Shown one piece after another: positions 9,162 through 19,000 of a stretch of 64,000 nucleotides of DNA. The notes beneath the pieces were generated by a model that was not told the origin of the DNA, did not search any database, and saw only the letters and a list, made by a program, of their open reading frames with translations. Made by a program: the position numbers and the translations under genes. Each line of letters starts with the position of its first letter. The first letter of the stretch is position 1. Source of the stretch: Sphingobacterium psychroaquaticum (GTDB lineage: Bacteria; Bacteroidota; Bacteroidia; Sphingobacteriales; Sphingobacteriaceae); contig NZ_FXAU01000001.1 of the NCBI RefSeq assembly GCF_900177625.1, forward strand, positions 374,475 through 438,474, given 5' to 3'.

Positions 9162-12100
9162 ATAAATTAATACATATCGGTATCGAAAAGCGTTGGGTTA
9201 TGGTGGCGCTGTTTGTGTTAATCGCCTTCTTCGGGTACTATTCCTGGAAGCAGCTTGCCATTGAAGCGTACCCTGATATTGCGGACGTTACTTCGCAGGT
9301 GGTGACGCAGGTTCCGGGGTTGGCAGCAGAAGAAGTGGAGCAGCAGATCACTATTCCGGTAGAGCGTGCGTTGAATGGGCTTCCGGGAATGCATGTGATG
9401 CGGAGTAAGAGTACGTTCGGCCTGTCGATGATTACGATTGTTTTTGAGGATGGAGTGGAAGATTATTGGGCACGGATGCGGATTCAGGAACGGCTGAATG
9501 AGGTGGAGCTGCCTTATGATGTGCTCCCTGGATTAGATCCGCTGACTTCACCGACCGGGGAAATCTATCGGTATATCCTTGAAAGCGATGGAAGACAAGA
9601 TTTACGGGAGCTGACTGATTTACAGAATTTCACGATTATCCCACGTATCAAGCAAGTCTCTGGTGTGGCTGATGTGACCAACTTTGGAGGGATAACCACG
9701 CAGTTCCAGTTGGAAGTAGACCCTTGGAAATTAGAGCAGTACAATTTGGCTTTAGCCGAGGTGGTAGAAACCATTGAAAGCAACAATATAAATGCGGGCG
9801 GGAGCGTGTTACCGCGCGGCGAACTGGGCTACGTGATCCGGGGAATTGGTTTGGTAAAAAACCTGGATGACCTCGGGAAGATTGTGGTAAAGTCTGTGGA
9901 CGGTGTACCGATCTTCTTAGAAGATATTGGTGCACTCAAATATGGGCAGCTGGAGCGCAAGGGTGTTCTCGGCTATACGGATAGACAACGCGATTATGCC
10001 GAGAGTATAGAGGGAATTGTGCTCTTGTTGAAAGGTGAAAATCCATCCGAAGTTTTGGAGGGTATACATACTGCTGTGGAAGAACTCAATACGGGGGGAT
10101 TGCCTAGCGGCGTGCATATCCATACTTTTCTAGATCGCACCGATTTGGTGGATACCACTTTGCATACGGTGTCGTATACGTTGTTGGAAGGGATGGCTTT
10201 GGTGATTGTGGTGCTCATCGTGTTTTTAGGAAGTTGGCGGGGTGCCTTATTGGTTGCCATAACAATTCCTTTGTCCTTGCTCACCGCCTTTATCTTGATG
10301 TACTTTACCGATATTCCCGCCAATCTCTTGTCATTAGGCGCGATAGATTTTGGAATTATTGTAGATGGCGCGATTGTGATGATGGAGACGATCTTGAAGA
10401 AGAGGGAGGATAATCCACTAGAAGAGTTGCAGGAAAAGACCATTGCGCAACGTGCCGCTGAAGTTGCCAAACCTGTGTTTTTTGCATCCATTATTATCAT
10501 TACCGCATACTTACCTTTGTTTGCTTTCGAACGCGTGGAGAAGAAGCTATTTACACCGATGGCTTTTACGGTCGGCTATGCCCTTTTGGGAGCCCTTTTG
10601 GTCGCGCTATTTGTGATCCCGGGGTTGGCCTACGTGATATACCGTAAACCGCAGAAAGTATACCATAATCGTTGGTTGGAGAAACTGACGGTTGTGTATC
10701 ACCGGCGTATACAGCAGATTATGCGGAAGCCGGTGCAGGTGATTCTGCCGTTGATCCTGATCTTAGGTGCCTCAACGATACTGACGCTTCGCGTCGGTAA
10801 GGATTTTCTACCGCCTTTGGACGAGGGGTCGATCTGGTTACAGGTGCAGCTCCCGCCCGGTATATCGGTTGAAAAATCGAAAGCCATGAGCGATACCTTA
10901 CGCGCGAGAACGATGCGGTATGAGGAGGTGACTTATATTATGGTACAGGCCGGGCGTAATGACGATGGTACGGACCCTTGGACAGCTTCGCATTTTGAAG
11001 TATCTATTGGTATCAAGCCCTATAAAGAGTGGCCGAAAGGAAAAACCAAGTATGACCTTATTGATGAGCTTGCGAAAGAATATGAAGGTATGGCGGGCTT
11101 TACAGTGGGTTTCTCTCAGCCGATGATCGATGGAGTGATGGATAAGATCGCGGGAGCGCATAGTGAGCTGGTCATTAAAGTATATGGCGATGATTTTAAA
11201 GAAACACGCCGTATTGCGGAAGCCGTCAAAGCGACAGTAAAAGAAGTGCCTGGTGCAGTGGATCTCGCTATTGATCAGGAACCGCCTCTGCCGCAGCTTC
11301 AGATTTATGCCGATCGGGATAAGATTGCACAATATGGGTTGAACGTGGCGGATGTTGCGGAGCTGATTGAGGTGGCTATCGGTGGGAAAGCGGTATCGCA
11401 ATTGTTTATCGGACACAAAGTGTATGATATTATTTGTCGGTATTCGGAGGAAAGCCGAAATACACCGGAGAAGATTGCTAATTTGATGCTTACTTCCCAA
11501 ACGGGGGCCAAAATTCCACTCTCCCAGGTTGCGGAAGTACGGCTGAGTACAGGAGAGAGTACAATTACTCGGGAGATGAATCAGCGGCATTTAACGGTGA
11601 AGTTAAATGTACGTAACCGCGATCTACAATCGTTGTTGGCCGAAGCGCAGGAGGCGATCGAACAGCAGGTAACATACGATCATGATCTATACCATATCAA
11701 GTGGGGCGGACAGTTTGAGAATCAACACCGCGCTTATGCACGACTCTCTGTTATTGTTCCATTTGCACTGGCGATTATGTTTGTGTTGTTGTACAGCGCA
11801 TTCGGTTCTTTTCGGCAGGCAGGACTGCTGATGAGTATTGTGCCTCTGGCTCTTTTTGGTGGAATGTTGGCGCTTCATATTCGAGGGATGTCCCTAAGCG
11901 TTTCGTCTGCTGTTGGTTTTATTGCCTTGTTTGGTGTCGCCATCCAAAATGGCGTTATTATGATCGCGCATATCAATGAGCTCCGAAAGAAGGGATACGA
12001 ATTGTTGCCTGCGGTTATTGACGGAGCAAAGCATCGCTTTCGACCGGTACTGATGACGGCAACCGTGGCTGTATTAGGGCTGTTTCCGGCTTCGTTGGCG

Positions 12101-12256
12101 ACAGGAATCGGATCGGATGTACAACGTCCATTGGCGACTGTGATTGTATATGGACTCTTGTTCTCTACGATTATTACACTCTTTGCTCTGCCGGCTTTGT
12201 ATTTCTTGATCGAAAAGAGATGGGGTAAGGGGAACGTGGAAACCGAAGAATCTTAA
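9158..12256 (+). CDS. Heavy-metal RND pump, CzcA family
   Basis: At 1032 residues it is full length for the HME-RND family. TM1 begins near residue 12, and the family start KRWVMVALFVLIAFFGYYSW and the motif QQITIPVERALNG are present. In TM4 the segment GAIDFGIIVDGAIVMME contains D397, D403 and E410, with the same spacing as the three acidic residues known to be essential in CzcA of Cupriavidus. That argues for a proton-driven exporter of divalent cations (Co/Zn/Cd/Ni) rather than Cu/Ag. A second membrane block (about 855-1015) completes the internal duplication. It overlaps the adaptor start by 4 bp and is followed 9 bp later by the outer-membrane channel. The exact metal cannot be read from the sequence. 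No metalloregulator is adjacent. Confidence 0.93.
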   Translation: MNKLIHIGIEKRWVMVALFVLIAFFGYYSWKQLAIEAYPDIADVTSQVVTQVPGLAAEEVEQQITIPVERALNGLPGMHVMRSKSTFGLSMITIVFEDGVEDYWARMRIQERLNEVELPYDVLPGLDPLTSPTGEIYRYILESDGRQDLRELTDLQNFTIIPRIKQVSGVADVTNFGGITTQFQLEVDPWKLEQYNLALAEVVETIESNNINAGGSVLPRGELGYVIRGIGLVKNLDDLGKIVVKSVDGVPIFLEDIGALKYGQLERKGVLGYTDRQRDYAESIEGIVLLLKGENPSEVLEGIHTAVEELNTGGLPSGVHIHTFLDRTDLVDTTLHTVSYTLLEGMALVIVVLIVFLGSWRGALLVAITIPLSLLTAFILMYFTDIPANLLSLGAIDFGIIVDGAIVMMETILKKREDNPLEELQEKTIAQRAAEVAKPVFFASIIIITAYLPLFAFERVEKKLFTPMAFTVGYALLGALLVALFVIPGLAYVIYRKPQKVYHNRWLEKLTVVYHRRIQQIMRKPVQVILPLILILGASTILTLRVGKDFLPPLDEGSIWLQVQLPPGISVEKSKAMSDTLRARTMRYEEVTYIMVQAGRNDDGTDPWTASHFEVSIGIKPYKEWPKGKTKYDLIDELAKEYEGMAGFTVGFSQPMIDGVMDKIAGAHSELVIKVYGDDFKETRRIAEAVKATVKEVPGAVDLAIDQEPPLPQLQIYADRDKIAQYGLNVADVAELIEVAIGGKAVSQLFIGHKVYDIICRYSEESRNTPEKIANLMLTSQTGAKIPLSQVAEVRLSTGESTITREMNQRHLTVKLNVRNRDLQSLLAEAQEAIEQQVTYDHDLYHIKWGGQFENQHRAYARLSVIVPFALAIMFVLLYSAFGSFRQAGLLMSIVPLALFGGMLALHIRGMSLSVSSAVGFIALFGVAIQNGVIMIAHINELRKKGYELLPAVIDGAKHRFRPVLMTATVAVLGLFPASLATGIGSDVQRPLATVIVYGLLFSTIITLFALPALYFLIEKRWGKGNVETEES

Positions 12257-12265
12257 AGCTTTGTT

Positions 12266-13558
12266 ATGATGAAAAATAGGATTAAATTATACGTTGTCTT
12301 TGTTTTTTATGTCTGGGTTCTCCCGGTGAAAGGACAGACGATCTCGCCCGATACCCTGACGCCCGTGCTGGATTACCGTACTTTTTTGAAGGAGGTGGCA
12401 GCACGAAATATGGCGTATGCTGCGGAACAATATAATATCCAGTTGGCGGAAGCGAATTTGTTGAGTGCTGGTATCTTTCCGGATCCGGAAGTGGAAGTTG
12501 GTTTGTTTGATAATGCACAGCGGCGTATGAAAATGGGCTATGGTGTTTCTTCGGGAATAAGTTGGACGATGGAGCTGGGCGGAAAGAGAAGGGCGCGTGT
12601 GGATGTGGCGCAGAATGAAGTGGAGCTAACGAAGTTGATGGTCGAGGATTTCTTTCGTCATCTGCGCGCGGATGCCACCTTGGCGTATCTGCGAGCTATT
12701 CACAGTGGCTTGGTGTTGCATGTGCAAGAGGATTCGTACCAGCAATTGTTGCGCTTGGCTCAGGCGGATAGCGTGCGGTTGCGGCTGGGGTCGATTACAC
12801 AGGTTGATGCCCGACAGTCGAAGCTGGAAGCGCGTACGATGCGCAATGAGGTGTTTGCAGCGGAGGCTGACCAACAGGCGGCGTACGCTCATCTGTTGTT
12901 GTTGCTCGGTAGAGAAGAGCAGGAGAGTCTGCCTTTGCTGGAAGGTGACTTGCAGGTCGGGGCGCGTACATTTATGTTGCCAACGCTGGTATTGGAAGCG
13001 CAGGATAACCGAGCGGATTTAAAAGCGGCTTTAGGGAGTAAGCATATATCGCATAAGATGCTGCAGTTGGCGAAGGCTAATCGGGTGATTGATCTGGGGG
13101 TATCGGTGGGTATGGAATATAATGCAGAAGCCCGAAACGAGATGGCGCCTTCTCCGTCGTTCACGGCTGTGCAGGCTGGTGTAAGTATACCGCTGAAATT
13201 CTCTAATAGAAGACCGGGGGAGCTGCGTGCTGCGCAGTATGGTATTTTACAGGCGGAAAAAAAATATGAGCTCGTCGAACTGACCATAAAAACGGAGGTG
13301 CGACAGGCTTTTTATACCTACCAGGCTGCGGCGAAACAAGTGGAACAGTTTAATGCAGGTTTGCTGGAAGATGCAAAAGCAATCTTGGATGGTAAGGTTT
13401 ATAGCTATCAACGTGGTGAAACTTCTTTATTGGAGGTTTTGGATGCACAACGTACTTATAATGGTGTGCAGCAAAGCTTTTATCAGGCACTCTATGATTA
13501 TGCGGCGGCATTGGTGGAGCTGGAGCGCGCAACGGGAATTTGGGATATTGACTTGTAG
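12266..13558 (+). CDS. TolC-family outer-membrane channel (CzcC-like)
   Basis: The 430-residue protein has a signal peptide (to about residue 23, LPVKGQT) and two long helical halves typical of outer-membrane efflux proteins: residues 40-215 (Y-N-IQLAEANLLSAG, FPDPEVEVG) and 230-425 (FSNRRPGELRAAQYG, GETSLLEVLDAQRTY). It forms the trimeric exit duct for the preceding pump and adaptor, with which it makes a compact operon (9-bp gap). Start is ATG 12266 or 12269. No classic terminator follows immediately; the first hairpins downstream belong to the 44-bp repeat elements, each followed by a T-run. Confidence 0.9.
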   Translation: MMKNRIKLYVVFVFYVWVLPVKGQTISPDTLTPVLDYRTFLKEVAARNMAYAAEQYNIQLAEANLLSAGIFPDPEVEVGLFDNAQRRMKMGYGVSSGISWTMELGGKRRARVDVAQNEVELTKLMVEDFFRHLRADATLAYLRAIHSGLVLHVQEDSYQQLLRLAQADSVRLRLGSITQVDARQSKLEARTMRNEVFAAEADQQAAYAHLLLLLGREEQESLPLLEGDLQVGARTFMLPTLVLEAQDNRADLKAALGSKHISHKMLQLAKANRVIDLGVSVGMEYNAEARNEMAPSPSFTAVQAGVSIPLKFSNRRPGELRAAQYGILQAEKKYELVELTIKTEVRQAFYTYQAAAKQVEQFNAGLLEDAKAILDGKVYSYQRGETSLLEVLDAQRTYNGVQQSFYQALYDYAAALVELERATGIWDIDL

Positions 13559-13579
13559 ATGGTAGTTTTTAGTGGGTTG

Positions 13580-13763
13580 TTTGTAGATAATAGTTTTTAG
13601 GGATGAGTTTGTAGAGACACATACCCTGAAGGGCTCAGCGCAGCTAGATCTTGTGTCTTTTTTGTTTGTGGTTTGTAGATAATAGTTTTTAGGGATGAGT
13701 TTGTAGAGACATAAACCCTGAAGGGCTCAACGCAGCTAGATCTTGTGTCTTTTTTGTTTGTGG
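13580..13763. repeat. 92-bp tandem duplication carrying palindromic elements B and C
   Basis: Two direct copies (13580-13671 and 13672-13763) differ at only a few positions. Each contains a 44-bp element (B 13615-13658, C 13707-13750) with AGACACA or AGACATA at one end and TGTGTCT at the other, plus a CCCTGAAGGG hairpin, followed by TTTTTTG. On the plus strand each could act as a terminator for the metal efflux operon. The elements are in inverse orientation to copy A at 7775. Confidence 0.88.
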
Positions 13764-14077
13764 CTATCACCGTCACTAGTTCGAGCCTTCCTACCGCAAG
13801 CAGACTCGAACTTACAATCAATAAAAGTCCCGTCGCTAGTTCGAGCTTTTAGCTCGGACTTCTATTGATATTATGGGGACACGAGCCGAAGGCTCGCGCC
13901 AGCATGGGAATTTGAGGTATTAGTTTGTAGAGGGGAGTTTATGGTTTGTAGATTCCATCTCGTAATCTCGTTCGGAATGACGGAAAGAGTGGGCCCCTCG
14001 AAACGTTTTCGTGACAAATGGTGAAAAGACAAAATGAAGTCTTGAAAAATAATAATTTATGATAGCTTTGTTGGTAT
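13764..14077. other. Non-coding repeat-rich spacer between two efflux operons
   Basis: No credible gene. It holds several small palindromes: AGTTCGAG (about 13778) with CTCGAACT about 20 nt later; CGAGCTTTTAGCTCG near 13844; GAGCCGAAGGCTC near 13883. CTAGTTCGAGC occurs twice. A TTCGGAATGACG-type motif (13951-13982) resembles a short repeat common in many bacterial genomes. Degenerate TAGTTTGTAG tracts separate them. No promoter could be fixed. Confidence 0.7.
13951..13982 (-). repeat. REP-like short repeat (ATTCCGAACGAGATTACGAG type)
   Basis: On the minus strand this reads as a CGTCATTCCGAACGAG type motif ending in GGAATC. It looks like the ATTCCGAACG...GGAATC intergenic repeats scattered in many genomes. 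Family membership is from memory, and only one copy is seen here. Confidence 0.45.
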
Positions 14078-14101
14078 ATGAGCAGACAGCTAATCATACA
14101 C

Positions 14102-14476
14102 ATGAATCCTGGAAGGCGCTTTATCTTATTGATAGCAGCGGTTTTCTGTTTGCTGCTGTCTTCTTGTCCGATTAAATCGGTTCTGAAAAGTATGGCGGGG
14201 ATGCCCCCGAATACAGAGCGTACGACAAATAGAACAAATATCCGTGTGGAGGCTCCACCTATTTGTTCGGTCAGCGTAAGTTCAGAAATCGGTACCGGAC
14301 AGCAGATCGGCATGCATCAGGCAAATTTTATGCCTGCGGCTGTGTTGACAGTCCTTTTTCTTCTTGTATTCGCCTTTGTGGTGCCGCGTGCAGACAAGGA
14401 ACATCCCGGATACAGCAACCTTAAAATTGGAGGCTTTTTACCTATCTTCCTCCAAACACGAAAACTTATTCTTTAG
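14102..14476 (+). CDS. Small membrane-associated protein, function unknown
   Basis: The frame begins at ATG 14078, but ATG 14102 gives a cleaner leader (NPGRRFILLIAAVFCLLLSSC), about 124 residues long. The leader ends LLSSC, lipoprotein-like. A polar Thr/Asn-rich middle follows, then one strong transmembrane segment (AAVLTVLFLLVFAFVVP). I do not recognise a family. It precedes a TolC-RND-adaptor operon by about 160 bp on the same strand and could be a small accessory or regulator of it, but nothing in the sequence proves this. The downstream gap (14477-14638) contains an inverted repeat. Coding status is plausible from length, leader and TM, but not certain. Confidence 0.5.
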   Translation: MNPGRRFILLIAAVFCLLLSSCPIKSVLKSMAGMPPNTERTTNRTNIRVEAPPICSVSVSSEIGTGQQIGMHQANFMPAAVLTVLFLLVFAFVVPRADKEHPGYSNLKIGGFLPIFLQTRKLIL

Positions 14477-14504
14477 GAATTTTCCAACCTACATTTCGTA
14501 GATA

Positions 14505-14528
14505 CCCGTAACAGAATTTTGTTAGGGG
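14505..14528. repeat. Inverted repeat upstream of second efflux operon
   Basis: CCCGTAACA (14505-14513) and TGTTAGGGG (14520-14528) pair with one G-T type mismatch across a 6-nt AT loop. GTTAGGGGC recurs at about 14549. This could be a hairpin ending the small gene, or an operator for the tolC operon. Confidence 0.5.
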
Positions 14529-14638
14529 CTGATTTCATTTTTTTTATGTTAGGGGCGCTCGCATTGATTTAGTCACATGACACGGTATTGCTGATCATCG
14601 GAGCCGGTCCCTACGTCCTAATTTTTTATCTAATAAAC

Positions 14639-16039
14639 ATGAAAAAATATAGCATGGCCTTCGCTTTTTTTTGCGGAGCCATAGGCTCTTGTACGTATGT
14701 ATATGGGCAAGAACATCATACCTTAAAAAGTCAAAAGACTTTAAATAACCTGTGGGCTGAGGTGGAACAGCGATATCCGGGCATTGCCGCTTATCAGTAT
14801 GGTATCGAGGCAGCGGTCCTGCAAGAACAAGTTGTAAAAAGCAATGCATTGCCTGAGGTGAAAGTACAACTCCAAAATACATACGGAACGTATGCGGGTT
14901 CGGCCGGTGCAGTTTTTCCGCAACCAGGATTCTTTAATGTTAGCGGTGCTGGTATGCCGGTAACGGGTTCCGCTTTATCTGTTAATACATTTGGTTCAAC
15001 GACAGTTGATTGGGAGGTTTTTTCTTTTGGACGGTTGCAAGCGGAAAATAGATCGGCGAAGGTCGATACAGAAAAGAAGAGGAGTGACAAGGAGGGGTAC
15101 CTCATTCAGTTAAAGAAGATCCTCGCAGAACGGTATATCGCGGTCCTGTATGGTGAGCTTAAGTTACAATGGAACGGTAAAAATGTAGCTCGTTTAGCGG
15201 CCATTCGTGAAATAACACGTGGGTTATCGGCAGCGGGTTTACGTCCTGCGGCAGATAGTCTGCTAGCGCTTTCTTCCTATAATCAAGCACGGGGTGATCA
15301 GGCGCAATGGCGCGGTGCTAGAGCCGCCGAAGAAGTTCGTTTATCGGAGCTGGTAGATAGTCGATCCATTGATTACGAAGCTGCGTTGCATAAATTTTTT
15401 ATAACAGATGAAGTCGAGGGTACACCGGGCAATATTCCAGCGCCGGGACAGCACCCAACACTGGTCGGGCTGGAGCTGGAAGCAATGCGGTATGCGCTGG
15501 AGGCTGACGTGCAGCAACGAAATGCATATCCCTCGATACGATTACTGGGGGGCTATGCGTATCGTGGTTCCAGCATAAATCCACAAGGAGTGGTTTCATC
15601 CCATTGGATAGATGGCTTTTCCAACAAAACGAATAATTTCCTGACCGGCGTAGGAGTCACCTGGAACCTGACTGGTGGATACCGGGGGAAACTGAAACGT
15701 AAAAGTCTACTGCAAGAAAGCGAACGTGTAGAGAAACTCCACCAACAGTATACACAGGTGTTAGCCGCCGATTTGCGGGCCGTTGAGGTGCGTCGGATAC
15801 AGCAGCAGGAACAGTTGCTACAGCTCACACAGGGTGAAAAGCAAGCGCTGGCAGCATATGATATGTATTTGGCACGCTACCGTACGGGATTGATTAGCTT
15901 AAGTGAGCTTTTACAGATACGTCTATTATTGGAACAGGCGGAGAATAACCGACTCGAAGCAACCTATGCGTACTGGCGGTTGCTGACCGATCAGGCGGCT
16001 TTAACAACTGATTTTACCTACATATTCAATAATCTATAA
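14639..16039 (+). CDS. TolC-family outer-membrane efflux protein
   Basis: ATG 14639 is chosen over the frame start at 14588 because it gives a normal signal peptide (MKKYSMAFAFFCGAIGSCTYVYGQ). The product is 466 residues. It contains the two helical outer-membrane efflux halves, with FSFGRLQAENRSAKVD near residue 120 and TGGYRGKLKRKSLLQESERVEKL near residue 340, and ends with the usual LRLLLEQAENNRLEATYAYWRLL-type helix. It forms the exit channel for the RND pump starting 10 bp downstream. The gene order channel-pump-adaptor differs from the first efflux operon, so the two systems are not simple duplicates. Confidence 0.88.
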   Translation: MKKYSMAFAFFCGAIGSCTYVYGQEHHTLKSQKTLNNLWAEVEQRYPGIAAYQYGIEAAVLQEQVVKSNALPEVKVQLQNTYGTYAGSAGAVFPQPGFFNVSGAGMPVTGSALSVNTFGSTTVDWEVFSFGRLQAENRSAKVDTEKKRSDKEGYLIQLKKILAERYIAVLYGELKLQWNGKNVARLAAIREITRGLSAAGLRPAADSLLALSSYNQARGDQAQWRGARAAEEVRLSELVDSRSIDYEAALHKFFITDEVEGTPGNIPAPGQHPTLVGLELEAMRYALEADVQQRNAYPSIRLLGGYAYRGSSINPQGVVSSHWIDGFSNKTNNFLTGVGVTWNLTGGYRGKLKRKSLLQESERVEKLHQQYTQVLAADLRAVEVRRIQQQEQLLQLTQGEKQALAAYDMYLARYRTGLISLSELLQIRLLLEQAENNRLEATYAYWRLLTDQAALTTDFTYIFNNL

Positions 16040-16049
16040 GTTAACCGAT

Positions 16050-19000
16050 ATGAGTTTAATAAAATTTGCCCTTCGAAAGCCGATCGCTGTTATAGTGATT
16101 GTGCTGACTATCGGGTTCTTTTCTATAAATACAATCAAAAAGATCAATGTTGATATTTTTCCGGAAGTAGAATTACCTGCGATGTATATCGCGATGCCTT
16201 ATGGGGGACTGTCGCCAGCGTACATGGATGGTTTTATGGCGAATGAGTTTCAAAAGGTGCTCTTGTTTGTCGGTGGGGTTAAGAACATCGACTTCAAGAG
16301 TATTCAAGGACTTACGTTGATGAAATTAACCTTTTATCCGGGAACCAATATGGCACAAGCGGCGGGCGAGGTCTCGACCTCAGTTTCGCGTGCTATGGGC
16401 TTTTTGCCACCAGGTGCGGTCCCCCCGATGGTGGTGCGTTTTGATGGGAGCTCATTGCCCGTTGGTCAGTTGGTATTTGAGAGTGACCAGCGGTCTATTA
16501 ACGAGATCCAAACATTGGTTTTAACAAAGGTACGCCCCATGTTTGTGGAGATTCCTGGGATTACGGCACCGGCTCCTTTCGGTGGAAATGTGCGTTCGAT
16601 TGTGGTGCAGGCTGATCCCGAAGCGATGCAGGCCAATGGGGTAAGCCCAGAGGATATCACGATTGCAATGAGCAAAAATAGTTTGCCTTCGCCGGCAGGG
16701 AATATCCGTATTGGAGAACAAAATCTGATGGCTCCCATCAATTCCATAGCAAAGAACCCAGAGGAATTTTTAAATACCCCAGTGAAAGTAGGGGACAATC
16801 GTACGATTTATGTGCGCGATGTTGCTCGCGTGGAAGATGGTGCGGATCAGACCGTAGGGTATGCCTTGGTAAACGGGAAACGATCGGTCTATTTACCTAT
16901 TATTAAAAAAGCGGATGCGTCGACCTTGGAAGTGGTTAAAAACCTAAAAGCATCCTTACACCTAATCAAGAATCAATTGCCGGAAGATGTACATATTACC
17001 TATGAATTTGATCAATCCAAATATATTGAACGGTCTCTTTCTAATTTGATTCACGAGGGTATATTGGGAGCCGTTTTTACCGGATTGATGATTTTACTCT
17101 TTCTAGGGGATACCCGGGGCGCACTTATTGTGGTCTTGACGATCCCGATTGCTATTCTATCTGCCGTAACGGTTTTATATCTCTTTGGGCAGACCATCAA
17201 CATTATGACGCTGAGCGGGCTGGCGCTATCGATTGGTATTCTGGTGGATGAAGCTACGGTTACAATCGAGAATATTCACCAGCATCTGGAATTGGGGAAA
17301 AGTAAGCAACGTGCAATTGCCGACGCGTTGATCGAAATATCAATTCCAAAACTACTCATCCTGTTGTGTATCCTGGCGGTGCTAACCCCAGCTTTTATTA
17401 TGACAGGTATTCCACGAGATATGTTTATGCCGTTATCTATGGCAGTTGCTTTTGCGATGATCGCTTCGTTTTTGGCCTCACAGACCTTTGTTCCCATTCT
17501 CGCAAATTGGTTGATGAAAGGAAAGCATACACCCCAGGAAGGCTCTCCGCGGAAGCGTGCCTTTTTTGCGAAGTTCCGGGTGCATTATTCGTATGGTATG
17601 CGAAATTGGTCGACACGATCGCTTTTACTTTTTATGTGTTACATCGCGGTGGCTGGTATCCTTGGTTTTGTGCTATTGCGACAGGTGGGAACAGATGTGA
17701 TGCCCTTATCCAACAGCGGTGATTTTCAATTGCGCGTGCAAGCCGAACCAGGTAGCCGACTAGAAAAGACAGAAGGTATTGTGAAAGGTATTACAGCGGA
17801 TATAGCATCCTTATTACCCGAAAAAGGAGTGTCTATCAGTTCGGCTTTTGTGGGGATGCATCCCGCAAGTTCACCGATTAACCCCATTTTCTTGTTTTCA
17901 AGTGCTTCGCACGAGGCGGTATTACAGGTGTCTGTGGATCAGCGCATATACACCGGCGATATGCAAGCACTAAAGGAAGAGATTCGACAGAAATTGCACG
18001 ACAAATGGCCTCTTGTGAAATTTAACTTTGAACCGATGGAGTTGACCGAGAAGATTATGGGACAGGGAGCGATGACACCAATCGAAGTGAAGGTCGCTGC
18101 TCCACAGGTAAAGGGGGCTTTTTCCTTTGCGTCTAAAATTGAAGCAAATCTGAAAGAAGTGCCATACCTCCGGGATGTCCGTATTGCGGAGGCTACAGCG
18201 TATCCGACCTTGGAGATTGAAGTGAACCGGGATCTGGCGGGGCAGTTTGGCTTGACTATGCAAGACATTACAAAAAGTTTGGTGGCGGCCACTTCTTCGA
18301 CACGGTTTACCGATAAAAATCTGTGGGTTGATCCGAAGTCGGGCTTGGTGTTCCAAGTTCAGGTTCAGGTACCTGAAGCGATGATGTCAACCGAACAGAA
18401 ATTAAGAGCGATGCCCCTTAAAAAGGGAAGTCTGCGCCCGGTCCTGGAAGATGTGGCTACAGTGCGCCGGACGATGACCCCAGCACAGGTGAATAGAAAA
18501 GGGCCGAGTCGGTATGTGACTATTTTGGGGAATCTACACGGACAGGATTTGGGGACGGCATCCCAAGTGGTGAATCAGGCTATAAAGGACGCGGGAGAAC
18601 CCCCGCGCGGCATTACGGTATGGACAGAGGGGACCCTGCAATTGCTGAACGACACATTGGGCAGTTTACTGGCGGGGTTAGGGGTCGCTATTTTAGCGAT
18701 TCTCTTGATGTTAACAGCCTACTATCAATCGGTTAAGGTGCCACTCGTCATTCTTTCCGTATTACCAGCGGTCATTACAGGTGCGTTGATTATTCTTTAC
18801 ATGACGGGAAGTACACTGAATTTACAATCCTATATGGGGATTGTGATGTCTATCGGTGTATCCGTTTCCAATGCGGTGCTCTTGGTGAATCAGGCAGAGC
18901 ATTATCGACGGAAGTTGTTGTTGAAACCTGTAAATGCTGCTCGACTGGCTGCTTCGTCACGTTTGCGTCCAATCCTTATGACAGCAGGCGCAATGCTTGC

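Noticed and set aside
13580..13763. Possible CRISPR array or phage attachment site
   Set aside because: Only two 92-bp copies without unique spacers, and no cas, integrase or tRNA gene nearby.
13597..13821. Short minus-strand frame in the repeat spacer
   Set aside because: It is made of the tandem repeat and has no protein features.
14588..14638. Start of the second tolC gene at 14588
   Set aside because: ATG 14639 directly begins a normal signal peptide.
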